Positions 50,161 through 58,519 of a DNA stretch of 64,000 nt are shown here, piece after piece. The position numbers were made by a program, and so were the translations under genes. Source of the stretch: Streptomyces sp. BK239 (lineage in GTDB: Bacteria; Actinomycetota; Actinomycetes; Streptomycetales; Streptomycetaceae); NCBI RefSeq assembly GCF_004217285.1, contig NZ_SHKS01000004.1, forward strand, positions 512,921-576,920. Reading direction: 5' to 3'. Under the pieces are notes generated by a model. That model saw only the letters and a list, made by a program, of their open reading frames with translations, had not been told where the DNA came from and ran no database searches. Within the stretch, counting starts at the first letter, position 1. Every line of letters starts with the position of its first letter.

Positions 50161-51435
50161 ATGACCGGCAACGCGGACCCCCGGCATGCGGGGGAAGGGA
50201 CCACGTCGAGGGCGCGGCTGGACCGGGGGCGCGGTGCCCTCGGACCCGCGCTGGAGCTCGTGCACACCGGGCGGGCGCCGACCCGCGCGGTGCTCACCGC
50301 CGAGCTCGGCGTCACCCGCGCCACTGCCGGCGCGGTCGCCGCGGAGCTGGAGGCGCTCGGCCTGATCCGGGTCGACGCCCGCCCCGGCGCCGCCGCCGGC
50401 TCACAGGGCCGCCCCTCGCACCGGCTCGCCCTTGCCGACGAGGGCCCGGTGGTCCTCGCGGCGCAGGTGCACGCCGACGGCTTCCGCGCGGCGCTGGTCG
50501 GCCTGGGCGGCCGTATCGTCGCGACGACCCCCAGCTGCGAGGCCGTCGACGCCGACCCGGCCAAGGTGCTGGGCGCCGCCGTGGACGCCGGCGCCGACCT
50601 GCTGCGGCGGACGGGCCGGCACTGTGTGGGCGCCGGGCTGGCCGTGCCGTCGGCGGTCACCGAACCCGAGGGCCTGGCGCTGAACCCCCTCCACCTCGCC
50701 TGGCCGGCGGGCGCGCCGGTGCGGGAGGTGTTCGCCGAACGGGTCCGGGCCGCCGGCGTGAGCGGGCCGGCGTTCGCTGCGAACGACGTCAACCTCGCCG
50801 CTCTCGCCGAACACCGGCACGGCGCCGGGCGCGGCGCGCGTGACCTGCTGTGCGTGGCCACCGGCCACCGTGGCGTCGGCGGGGCGCTGGTGCTCGACGG
50901 CCGTCTGCACACGGGCAGTTCGGGCCTGGCCCTCGAAGTGGGTCACCTCACCGTCAACCCCGAGGGCCGCCCCTGCCACTGCGGCAGCCGCGGCTGCCTG
51001 GACGTGGAAGCGGACCCGCTGGCCCTGCTGACGGCCGCAGGCCGCGATCCCGGACCCGAGGGGTCCCTGCTCCAGCAGGCCAACGAACTCATCCGCGAGG
51101 AGTACGCCGACCCCACCGTGCGCACCGCCGTCGAGACGCTGGTCGACCGGCTCGGCCTGGGCCTCGCCGGGCTGGTCAACATCCTCAACCCCGACCGCAT
51201 CATCCTGGGCGGGCTGCACCGCACGCTCCTGGACGCCGACTCCGAACGCCTCCACGCGGTCGTCGCCGACCGCGGGCTGTGGGGCCGCAACGACGGAGTG
51301 CCCATCCTCGGCTGTTCGCTCGACCACAACAGTCTGGTCGGCGCGGCGGAACTGGCCTGGCAGCCCGTGCTGGACGACCCGCTGAGGGCACTCGCGGGAG
51401 GAACCGGAAACACCGGTGCGGCGGCGGGAAGGTGA
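50161..51435 (+). CDS. ROK-family transcriptional regulator
   Basis: A 424-residue ROK repressor. Residues 20-75 are a winged helix (LELVHTGRAPTRAVLTAELGVTRATAGAVAAELEALGLI) and the rest a ROK domain: SSGLALEVGHLTVNPEGRPCHCGSRGCLDVEADP with the zinc-binding cysteines, and LVNILNPDRIILGGLHRTLL. The ATP phosphate loops are changed compared with true kinases, as usual for sugar-sensing ROK repressors. The target operon is not obvious; the ADP-like end runs into a decayed fragment, so a former neighbour may have been lost. Confidence 0.92.
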   Translation: MTGNADPRHAGEGTTSRARLDRGRGALGPALELVHTGRAPTRAVLTAELGVTRATAGAVAAELEALGLIRVDARPGAAAGSQGRPSHRLALADEGPVVLAAQVHADGFRAALVGLGGRIVATTPSCEAVDADPAKVLGAAVDAGADLLRRTGRHCVGAGLAVPSAVTEPEGLALNPLHLAWPAGAPVREVFAERVRAAGVSGPAFAANDVNLAALAEHRHGAGRGARDLLCVATGHRGVGGALVLDGRLHTGSSGLALEVGHLTVNPEGRPCHCGSRGCLDVEADPLALLTAAGRDPGPEGSLLQQANELIREEYADPTVRTAVETLVDRLGLGLAGLVNILNPDRIILGGLHRTLLDADSERLHAVVADRGLWGRNDGVPILGCSLDHNSLVGAAELAWQPVLDDPLRALAGGTGNTGAAAGR

Positions 51436-51462
51436 CGTCATGACACGCCCGCCCGGTCCGGC

Positions 51463-51630
51463 GTGGCCACTGCCGCCAAGGACGTCCGGCTGATCGTTCA
51501 GACCGGCCGCGGCAACGGCGTCCGGCTCGACGTGGCGGCCGCGAGCGCCGCCCGGCTGGAGCGGACCGCAGCACAGGGCCACGCGGACGAGGAGATGGCC
51601 GCGGCGTGCTGCTCCGGCTTCGACGAGAAA
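51463..51630 (+). pseudogene. Remnant of the C-terminus of a 3-hydroxyisobutyrate dehydrogenase-like protein
   Basis: The plus frame from 51463 gives ATAAKDVRLIVQTGRGNG, then RLDVAAASAARLERTAAQ and GHADEEMAAACCSGFDEK. This is the pattern of the last helices of beta-hydroxyacid dehydrogenases (KD..L.....G...P.......R...A...GHGDEDMAA). There is no Rossmann domain upstream: the ROK regulator ends 27 bp before. After about 51630 the frame runs on into repeats with no relation to the family. It is best read as a truncated relic. The rest of the gene-free stretch to 51858 holds a short tandem repeat and nothing else recognised. Confidence 0.55.
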
Positions 51631-51713
51631 CGCCGAGCGGGCTCCCGGAGACGACAGGAAGACGAACCAGAGGTAGGCGCGCAGGTCCCACAAGGGCACG
51701 CCCATCGCCGGCC

Positions 51714-51782
51714 GAGCCGACCCGCGGACGAGACGCTGAGCCGACCCCCGGAGACGCCGAGCCGACCCCCGGGCGAGACGCA
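51714..51782. repeat. Short tandem repeat, three units of 24, 21 and 24 bp
   Basis: Units start with GAGCCGACCC at 51714, 51738 and 51759 and end in GAGACGC; a fourth, degraded unit begins GAGCGGG at 51783. The second unit lacks three bases. It lies downstream of the dehydrogenase remnant and outside any recognised gene. Confidence 0.75.
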
Positions 51783-51858
51783 GAGCGGGCTCCCGCGCGC
51801 TCACCCGAAGGCGCCCGTGCGCACCCCGGGCCCCCTCAGTCGGCGGGGCGCGCGGTGT

Positions 51859-52380
51859 TCAGCCGACCGCCGCAGATCGCGCCGGAGCGTGCGCCGGCCT
51901 GCGGTCGTCGACCCCCACCACCTCGGGGAACAGCCGGTCCGCGGCCAGTCGCCGGGTGGGCCGCGCCAGCCGCTCGGGCACCGGCAGCGGGGCGGGCAGC
52001 GTGAACCAGACGACCTTGCCGGACTCGCCGTCCGGCGTAGCGCCCCAGCTCTCGCTGACCGCCGCCACCATCGCCAGCCCGCGCCCGCAGGTGGCGAACG
52101 CGTCGGCGGCCTCCAGCACCGGGAGCCGGGGGTCGCGGTCGTGGACGGAGACGGTGAGCCGGTCGAGCAGCAGCTCCATCTCCACCGTGCACGTCTTGTC
52201 GGGCTGCGCGTGCAGGTGGACGTTGGTCAGCAACTCCGTCACACCGAGCGAGGCCCGGTCTATCAACGGGTCCAGATGCCAGTAGCGCAACTGTGCCGAT
52301 ACGATTCTGCGGACCTGGCCGATCCGCGACGGCAGGGCTTGAAGCTCCACCGTGCAGTGCCTGCTTGGGTTACTGATCAC
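51859..52380 (-). CDS. ATP-binding protein of the anti-sigma factor (RsbW/SpoIIAB) type
   Basis: The 173-residue protein starts with GTG behind GGGGAGT (VISNPSRHCTVELQALPSR). It has the GHKL ATPase signs: GVTELLTNVHLHAQ (N box), LTVSVHDRDP (G1) and TCGRGLAMVAAVSESWG (G2). Streptomycetes have many such small HATPase_c_2 proteins that bind sigma or anti-anti-sigma factors. No partner is encoded next to it. The Pro/Ala-rich tail of about 35 residues is extra. Confidence 0.9.
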   Translation of the reverse strand: MISNPSRHCTVELQALPSRIGQVRRIVSAQLRYWHLDPLIDRASLGVTELLTNVHLHAQPDKTCTVEMELLLDRLTVSVHDRDPRLPVLEAADAFATCGRGLAMVAAVSESWGATPDGESGKVVWFTLPAPLPVPERLARPTRRLAADRLFPEVVGVDDRRPAHAPARSAAVG

Positions 52381-52586
52381 GGCTGCGACTCCCCGACATG
52401 AGGTCCGGAAGAACACGGAGTTCGGATCGATCGGAGCAGTGCGTCTGCGCGAGGCGGCCGCCTGCTGTCGTGGCCGGCGGGCTGGTTCGCAGCGTTATCG
52501 CCGGTAAACCCAGAGTGACGTGAGAACAGCGTGACGCAGGGGATCGAGGACCGCAACTCGCCGTCCCGTCATCCTGCTCGGCCGGC

Positions 52587-52910
52587 TCAGTCCCCGCGTC
52601 CCGCCGCCTTGCGCACGGCCTCGATGAACCGGCGCGCCGCGGGCGGCCCCGGCTCGCCCGGCGCCGGGTCGTGCTCACCCAGCGTCAACAGGTACCGGTT
52701 GCCGTTGAGGTCGGCCAGTGCCCGGTCATCCGGCGCGAACCACGGCCGGGAGGCGCGGACCGCCTGCACCGGCGCGCTGTCGATCTCGCTGCCGTAGCTG
52801 GTCAGCAGCTCCAGCCTGCCGTCGCTGATCCGGACCTGACCGGCCCGGGTGAGCGAGCGCAGCCGCTTCCCGATCCGCACGCCCGTCGCCGTGAACTCCG
52901 GCTCCGCCAT
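52587..52910 (-). CDS. Conserved-looking small protein of unknown function
   Basis: A 107-residue soluble protein beginning MAEPEFTATGVRIGKRLRSL. It has alternating strands (GQVRISDGRLELLTSYG, then ALADLNGNRYLLTLGEHD) that suggest a small beta-rich domain, and an Arg/Ala helix at the end. AAGGGGG precedes the ATG. I do not recognise the family. The balanced composition and third-position GC fit a real gene. Upstream of it, 52911-53253 holds no further gene, only the leader of the cysteine-metabolism gene. Confidence 0.65.
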   Translation of the reverse strand: MAEPEFTATGVRIGKRLRSLTRAGQVRISDGRLELLTSYGSEIDSAPVQAVRASRPWFAPDDRALADLNGNRYLLTLGEHDPAPGEPGPPAARRFIEAVRKAAGRGD

Positions 52911-53204
52911 CCCGCCCCCTTGCGCGTGGGTGAGCCGGCCCGCGCTCCCCCCCGTGGGCCGGGAACCGGCTCGTGTCGTGGTCCAGTGTGCGCCCCCGTC
53001 CGGGACTCTGTCCCGCCGCCGTGCAGTCTGCCCCCGCACGGCGGCGAGCACCAGTGCGCGCGACACGCGGACGCCGGACGCCCGGAGCACTCGCACGAAT
53101 GCGCCCCCACCCGCGCGCCGCGCGCACCCAGGGCCGCCTTTGAGCCCCCCAAAGATGCGTTTATGCAGGTGGGAAGTGGTGTGACAGATGTTTATGATCG
53201 AGGT

Positions 53205-53231
53205 GTCGGCAAGCGTCTGCCGCCTGCCGAC
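53205..53231 (+). promoter_or_regulatory. Hairpin in the 5' leader of the Cds1-like gene
   Basis: GTCGGCA (53205-53211) and TGCCGAC (53225-53231) can pair around a 13-base loop, ending 10 bp before the GAAGGAG ribosome site of the gene at 53254. It could affect translation start. The stretch 53135-53220 is notably less GC-rich than its surroundings and probably holds the promoter. Confidence 0.35.
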
Positions 53232-53253
53232 GCGACGTACGAAGGAGCCCTCC

Positions 53254-54378
53254 GTGACCACCCGCCAGCAGACCAGGACCGGCGCCACCCTCGACGTCGA
53301 CCGCAGTGACGCCTTCTACCGCACCTGGCTGAAAGAAGCCGTCCGCAAGGTGCAGGCCGACGCCAACCGCTCGGCCGACACCCACCTCCTGCGCTTTCCG
53401 CTGCCCGAGCACTGGGGCATCGACCTGTACCTCAAGGACGAGTCGACCCACCCCACCGGCAGCCTCAAACACCGCCTGGCCCGCTCCCTGTTCCTGTACG
53501 GCCTGTGCAATGGCTGGATCCGGCCGGACCGCCCGGTGATCGAGGCGTCCAGCGGCTCGACGGCGGTGTCCGAGGCGTACTTCGCCAAGCTGATCGGCGT
53601 CCCCTTCATCGCCGTCATGCCCCGCACGACGAGCGCCGAGAAGATCCGCCTGATCGAGTTCCACGGCGGCCGCTGCCACTTCGTCGACGACCCGCGCACC
53701 ATGTACGAGGAGTCGGCCCGCCTCGCTGAGGACACCGGCGGCCACTACATGGACCAGTTCACCTACGCCGAACGGGCCACGGACTGGCGCGGCAACAACA
53801 ACATCGCCGAATCCATCTTCCGGCAGCTGGAGTTGGAGCGGTTCCCGGAGCCGGCGTGGATCGTCGCCACGGCCGGCACCGGCGGCACCTCGGCGACCAT
53901 CGCGCGCTACGTCCACTACATGCAGCACGACACGCGCGTGTGCGTCGCCGACCCGGAGAACTCCTGCTTCTTCGAGGGCTGGACCACCGGCGATCCGGAC
54001 GTCACCTGCGACTGCGGCTCCCGGATCGAGGGCATCGGCCGGCCCAGGATGGAGCCGAGCTTCGTGCCCGGCGCTGTCGACCGGATGATGAAGGTGCCCG
54101 ACGCGGCCAGCGTCGCCGCTGTGCGCGCCCTGGAGCGGGGCATCGGGCGCAAGGCGGGCGGCTCCACCGGCACCGGGCTGTGGAGCGCGCTGAAGATCGT
54201 CGCCGAGATGGTGGCCGAGGGGCGGCAGGGCAGCGTGGTCACCCTGCTGTGCGACCCCGGCGACCGCTACCTCGACAAGTACTACTCCGACGCCTGGCTC
54301 GCCGACCAGGGCCTGGACATCACCCCGTACACCGAGGCGATCGACACGCTGCTGGCGACGGGCGTGTGGCCGGAATGA
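53254..54378 (+). CDS. PLP-dependent cysteine synthase-family protein (Cds1/L-cysteine desulfhydrase-like)
   Basis: A 374-residue fold-type II PLP enzyme, starting with GTG behind GAAGGAG. The PLP lysine is Lys72 in [16 protein letters not shown], followed by [23 protein letters not shown] for the phosphate-binding SSGST loop and [20 protein letters not shown]. The long N-terminus and the [20 protein letters not shown] insert match the mycobacterial Cds1 branch, which breaks down cysteine to H2S, ammonia and pyruvate, rather than CysK/CysM. Cysteine-rich loop residues may serve in sulfur sensing. It is monocistronic. Confidence 0.85.
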   Translation: MTTRQQTRTGATLDVDRSDAFYRTWLKEAVRKVQADANRSADTHLLRFPLPEHWGIDLYLKDESTHPTGSLKHRLARSLFLYGLCNGWIRPDRPVIEASSGSTAVSEAYFAKLIGVPFIAVMPRTTSAEKIRLIEFHGGRCHFVDDPRTMYEESARLAEDTGGHYMDQFTYAERATDWRGNNNIAESIFRQLELERFPEPAWIVATAGTGGTSATIARYVHYMQHDTRVCVADPENSCFFEGWTTGDPDVTCDCGSRIEGIGRPRMEPSFVPGAVDRMMKVPDAASVAAVRALERGIGRKAGGSTGTGLWSALKIVAEMVAEGRQGSVVTLLCDPGDRYLDKYYSDAWLADQGLDITPYTEAIDTLLATGVWPE

Positions 54379-54460
54379 GGCCGCCCCTCACCGCACGCCC
54401 CGTGCCGACACCTCGCCGCACCGGGCCCTGAGCCGTCCTCGTCCGCCCTTCGCCGCCCGG

Positions 54461-54937
54461 CTACGGCAGCTCCGTGAGCCGCCGGTCCAGTCGCGTCACC
54501 GCGTCCCGGAACGTCCGTCCCATTCCCGGCCGGGCCAGCCGCAGCACGCCCCGGAAGGCCGCCGTGCCGTCCGCCGCGAACGTCCAGCACACGCGCGTGC
54601 CCGCACCCGCCGGCGCGAGCCGCCACTCCTCGACCAGCGCCCGGGCCCCCGGCGCGTTGGTGACGTCGACCCGGTAGGCGTACACCTCGGGCTCGGTCGC
54701 CGCCAGCACGGTCTCCCGGAAACGCGTCCCGCCCCGGAGCCGTACATCGCGCCCCGCGCCGCCGTCCAGCGGCCTCGCGGACGCCACCGCCGGGAACCAG
54801 GCGGCCCAGCCGGGCACGTCCTCGGCGAGCGCGCGGAAGACCCGCTCGGGGGGAGCGGCGACCTCCCGTGCGAAGACCAGCCGCACGGGCGCCGCCGTCA
54901 GGAATCCCAGACCTTCGGGCCGCAACCGGTGAGCCAC
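54461..54937 (-). CDS. SRPBCC-family (polyketide cyclase/START-like) protein
   Basis: The 158-residue protein shows the SRPBCC order: VRLVFAREVAAPPERVFRALAEDVPGWAAWFPAVASARP at the start, GTRFRETVLAATEPEVYAYRVD in the middle, and VEEWRLAPAGAGTRVCWTF with a final amphipathic helix. Such proteins bind hydrophobic ligands. GGGAGG with a 9-base spacer favours the GTG at 54937 over those at 54946 and 54943. It lies just after the DeoR gene start region on the same strand but 53 bp apart and convergent with the PLP gene. Confidence 0.9.
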   Translation of the reverse strand: MAHRLRPEGLGFLTAAPVRLVFAREVAAPPERVFRALAEDVPGWAAWFPAVASARPLDGGAGRDVRLRGGTRFRETVLAATEPEVYAYRVDVTNAPGARALVEEWRLAPAGAGTRVCWTFAADGTAAFRGVLRLARPGMGRTFRDAVTRLDRRLTELP

Positions 54938-54990
54938 GCACACCACCTCCCAGCACGACGAACGGGTGCGTCACCCTAGCCAGTGCCGGG

Positions 54991-55821
54991 TCAGATGTCT
55001 GCGTCCTCGTCGGCCTCGCCCGCCACCACCAGCCGCCGCAGGTGCTCGGACACCTCCGCGCGGGCCGCGCCCGGCAGTCCCGCGTCCGTCACCAGCGTGT
55101 CGACCTGATCCAACGACGCGAACGAACTCAGGCCCACCACGCCCCACTTGGTGTGATCGGCCACCACCACGACCCGGCGCGCCGACTGCACCAACCGCCG
55201 GTTGGTCTCGGCCTCCGCCAGGTTCGGCGTCGACAGGCCGGCCTCCGCGGATATCCCGTGCACGCCGAGGAACAGCACGTCGAAGTGGAGCGCCGCGATC
55301 GCCTGGTCGGCCACCGGGCCCACCAGGGAGTCGGAGGGCGTGCGCACCCCGCCCGTCAGCACCACCGTGGCGGCGCCCTGCCGGGGGCCCGAGGTGCGCT
55401 GCGCCACGTGGAACACGTCGGCCACCCGCACCGAGTTGGTGACCACCGTCAGGTCGGGCACGTCGACCAGGCGGTGCGCCAGCGCGTACGTCGTGGTGCC
55501 GCCCGACAGGGCGATCGCGCTGCCCGGCGCGACCAGCTCCGCGGCCGCCCGCGCGATGTCCTCCTTGGCGGTGAGCTCCAGCCCCGACTTGGCCTCGAAA
55601 CCCGGCTCGTGCGTGCTCGCCTCCACGACCGGCACCGCCCCGCCGTGCACCTTCTCCAGCATGCCCTGCCGGGCCAGCGCGTCGAGGTCACGGCGTACCG
55701 TCATGTCCGACACGCCGAGCTTGCGGGTCAGTTCGTTGACGCGGACGCCGCCCCGGCGCCGGACCTCGTCCAGGATCAGTGTGCGGCGCTGCTCCGCGAG
55801 GAGGTTCTGATTCTCACTCAC
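54991..55821 (-). CDS. DeoR/GlpR-family transcriptional regulator
   Basis: A 276-residue DeoR-type repressor starting with GTG (MSENQNLLAEQRRTLILDEV). The helix-turn-helix is VRVNELTRKLGVSDMTVRRDLDALARQGMLEKVHGGAV, and the sugar-phosphate sensing domain has IALSGGTTTYALAHRL, VVTNSVRVADVF and FLGVHGISAEAGLSTPN. Ligands of the family are phosphorylated sugars or nucleosides. No sugar operon is adjacent. The gene downstream on this strand is SRPBCC; the divergent neighbour is the split hydrolase gene. Confidence 0.92.
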   Translation of the reverse strand: MSENQNLLAEQRRTLILDEVRRRGGVRVNELTRKLGVSDMTVRRDLDALARQGMLEKVHGGAVPVVEASTHEPGFEAKSGLELTAKEDIARAAAELVAPGSAIALSGGTTTYALAHRLVDVPDLTVVTNSVRVADVFHVAQRTSGPRQGAATVVLTGGVRTPSDSLVGPVADQAIAALHFDVLFLGVHGISAEAGLSTPNLAEAETNRRLVQSARRVVVVADHTKWGVVGLSSFASLDQVDTLVTDAGLPGAARAEVSEHLRRLVVAGEADEDADI

Positions 55822-56121
55822 GTACGCTCCGGTCCTCTCGACTCAAGCCGATCCACTCCGTCCGACACGCCTCGCGCACCTGCGCCGACGTGGGCGTTCT
55901 GCCGGTCGGCGGGACGCGGGCGTCCCATCCTCGCACGGGCGGGCACCGGTCGCGCCACCGCCTGTCCGACGCGGTCATGTCACAGATTCGACACGCGTCG
56001 ATTCCGTCCGTCACACGGATCGGGGGAAATTCGGTCACAACCGGTGTGTTCGGACCCTCCAGCGGCGATCCTGGTGCCCGCACGCAGGTCGACAGCGCGT
56101 CACGGGGGAAGTGGCACAACG

Positions 56122-58491
56122 GTGGAACGTGCGCAGGAACGAGCCCTGACCGGCGGGGAGGCCACGGCCGCCCTGGAACTCCTGGTCCACGGCGTGGGCG
56201 GCGCGACGCCCGAGAAGATGCTGAACGATCCGCGCACGGTGCGGATCACCGGCGACGACACGGCTGCCGTGTTCCGGCGCGCCGCCGACGTCGACGCCGA
56301 CCACAGGGGCGGGCAAGGGGCCGTCTCCGCGACCGGCGGACCCCGGGACCGGCCGGTCCCCGAGGCGTACGTCTGGTGCAACCTCACCTCCGGCAACGGC
56401 ACCCGCGCCCTGTGGCTCCTGCTGCTGCCCTTCATGGTCGTCAACCTCGCCCACTGGATGCGCCCCGCCGCACCCGCACGCACGCGTACCGTCCGCTGCT
56501 ACGGACTGCTCGTGCGGCTCGCCGGGCTCAGCCTGACGGTGCTGCTCGTCGCCGCGGCCTGCGAGGTCGCCCTCGACCTGACGGCCTGGCAGTGCGCCGG
56601 CACGGCCGCCTGCGCCGAGCGGCACACCTGGCTGGGCTTCCTGTCCCCGTCGGTCCGCGACGGCGGCTGGTGGACCCTGCCCGGCCGCCGCCTCGCCCTC
56701 GCCGCCCTGGTCCCGGCCGCCCTCACCGGCCTGCTGTGGTACCTCTCCCACCGCACCTGGCGGGCCTACGAGTCCCAGGAACCGCTGAACGCCCGGCCCG
56801 AACCCGAGGACGCGCTCGGCCACACCGCCCTCGGCCGCCCCGGCTTCTGGTACGGCCGTCGCCTGGTCGCCCGGCTGCGCGCGGCGCACACCGCGGCCGG
56901 CCTGCTCACCGTCGCCGCCGCCGTCGGCGCCGCGGCCGCCCGCCACGACGCCCGGCCGGGCGGCCCCGCCCTCCTCGACATCCTCGGCCGGCTCCTGGAG
57001 ACGGCCCTCGCCACCGGCGCCCTCGCCACGGTCTGGGTGGTGTGCCGCCGCGGCCGCAGCGAACACCGCCTCGACCGCCGGCTCGACGCCCACCTCGTAC
57101 GACGCCTGCCGCTGGCCGCCCTCACCCTGCTCGTCCTCACCCTCGTCTACGCCGGCTGGGAGCGCCCCGGCTGGACGTCCTCCGGACGGCTGCCGGGCGA
57201 CCTGACCTTCGGCGGCATCGCCCTCGCCCAGGGCGTCCTGGTGATCTCCCTCGCCGTCGTCGCCGCCGCACTGCATCGCGGCTCCACCGGCGACCCCGGA
57301 GGGCGCACCGCGCTGCGGGGCCTCGGCGGGCCCGCCGTCGCCACCCTCGCCTGCGCCCTGGGCGGCGTCATGTCCGGCGGGGTCTCCCAGCGCGTCTCGG
57401 ACTGGCTGGACGGCACCGGCGCCTCCCTCGCCGGCCCGCCCGTCCTGCTGACCTGGCAGGCGTCCGTCATCCCCGCGCTGCTCCTCGTACAGCTCGCACT
57501 GGGCGCCCTGCTCGGCCGCCGCGTCTGGCTGCTCACCCGCGCCGAGCAAGCCGCGGTGGCCCGCGAGTACGACACCGGACCCGGCGATCCCGCCCGCACC
57601 CGGCGGATCGCCCGCGCCCGCGCGATGGCCACGCTCACGGACCAGGGCCCACTCCTCGTCGCCGTCACCGCCGCCACCACACTGCTGCTGGGCGCGGGGG
57701 CCCTCGTCGGCGCGTTCAGCACCGGCACGACCCCTCAGCGGGCCGCAGTGTCCGCCCACCCCTTGGTGCGGGGCGCCGCCGAGACCGGGCAGGCGCTCGG
57801 CTCCTGGCTGATAGGGCTCGGCTTCCTGCTGTTCGTCACCTGGGGCAGACGCGCCTACAAGGACGCCTCCGCACGCCGCACCATCGGCATCCTCTGGGAT
57901 GTCGGCACCTTCTGGCCGCGCGCCGCCCACCCCTTCGCCCCGCCCTGCTACGCCGAACGCGCCGTGCCCGACCTGACCTGGCGCATGGCCACCTGGACCC
58001 GCGCCACCGGCGGCCGGCTGGTCATCTCCGGCCACTCCCAGGGCAGCGTCCTCGCCGCCGCGGCGGCCTGGCAGCTGCAGCCCGCCGACCGCCGACGGGT
58101 CGCACTGCTCACCTACGGCTCCCCGATCGAGCGTCTCTACGGCCGGTGGTTCCCCGCCCACTTCGGCCCGGCAGCGCTGACCGCCCTGCACGAGGAGATC
58201 GCCTGCTGGCGCAACCTCCACCGGCTCACCGACCCCATCGGCGGGCCCGTACGGCTGTCCGGCGACGACTGCGGCCCCCAGGTGGACCACCCGCCCCTGG
58301 CCGACCCGCTCGCCTACGGCCGCACGGCGCGGCACCCCCTGCCCGCTCCGGTCCTAGGCCATTCCGACTACCAGGCGGACCCGGCTTTCGCCCAGGAACG
58401 AGAACGGCTCCTGGGCCGTCTGCGCCCGGAGATGCCCCCGCAGCGCCCCCGGCCGGAAGAGCCCCAGGCTCCCGCCGCGGCGGAGGCCTGA
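56122..58491 (+). CDS. Large membrane protein with alpha/beta-hydrolase motifs split by a membrane domain
   Basis: The 789-residue protein starts with GTG 56122 (VERAQERALTGGEATAALEL). Residues 20-27 are LLVHGVGG, the oxyanion-side strand and loop of a lipase (His23). About eleven hydrophobic segments follow (residues about 95-600). The nucleophile elbow then appears at the far end: GRLVISGHSQGS (Ser639), VALLTYGSPIERLY, RLTDPIGGP (Asp704) and VLGHSDYQADP (His747). So the first strand and the rest of the catalytic core flank a membrane domain. Such proteins are annotated only as integral membrane proteins; a membrane-embedded lipid esterase is my inference. The GTG choice is not certain, since GGGGGAA lies 12 bases upstream. 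Confidence 0.8.
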   Translation: MERAQERALTGGEATAALELLVHGVGGATPEKMLNDPRTVRITGDDTAAVFRRAADVDADHRGGQGAVSATGGPRDRPVPEAYVWCNLTSGNGTRALWLLLLPFMVVNLAHWMRPAAPARTRTVRCYGLLVRLAGLSLTVLLVAAACEVALDLTAWQCAGTAACAERHTWLGFLSPSVRDGGWWTLPGRRLALAALVPAALTGLLWYLSHRTWRAYESQEPLNARPEPEDALGHTALGRPGFWYGRRLVARLRAAHTAAGLLTVAAAVGAAAARHDARPGGPALLDILGRLLETALATGALATVWVVCRRGRSEHRLDRRLDAHLVRRLPLAALTLLVLTLVYAGWERPGWTSSGRLPGDLTFGGIALAQGVLVISLAVVAAALHRGSTGDPGGRTALRGLGGPAVATLACALGGVMSGGVSQRVSDWLDGTGASLAGPPVLLTWQASVIPALLLVQLALGALLGRRVWLLTRAEQAAVAREYDTGPGDPARTRRIARARAMATLTDQGPLLVAVTAATTLLLGAGALVGAFSTGTTPQRAAVSAHPLVRGAAETGQALGSWLIGLGFLLFVTWGRRAYKDASARRTIGILWDVGTFWPRAAHPFAPPCYAERAVPDLTWRMATWTRATGGRLVISGHSQGSVLAAAAAWQLQPADRRRVALLTYGSPIERLYGRWFPAHFGPAALTALHEEIACWRNLHRLTDPIGGPVRLSGDDCGPQVDHPPLADPLAYGRTARHPLPAPVLGHSDYQADPAFAQERERLLGRLRPEMPPQRPRPEEPQAPAAAEA

Positions 58492-58519
58492 AAGCGCGCC
58501 GACACGACGCCAAGAGCTT

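Noticed and set aside
54868-56121. An upstream extension of the split hydrolase frame across the DeoR gene
   Set aside because: The extra 400 residues are antisense to the DeoR gene, low complexity and without a start signal. The protein-like sequence begins at the GTG at 56122.
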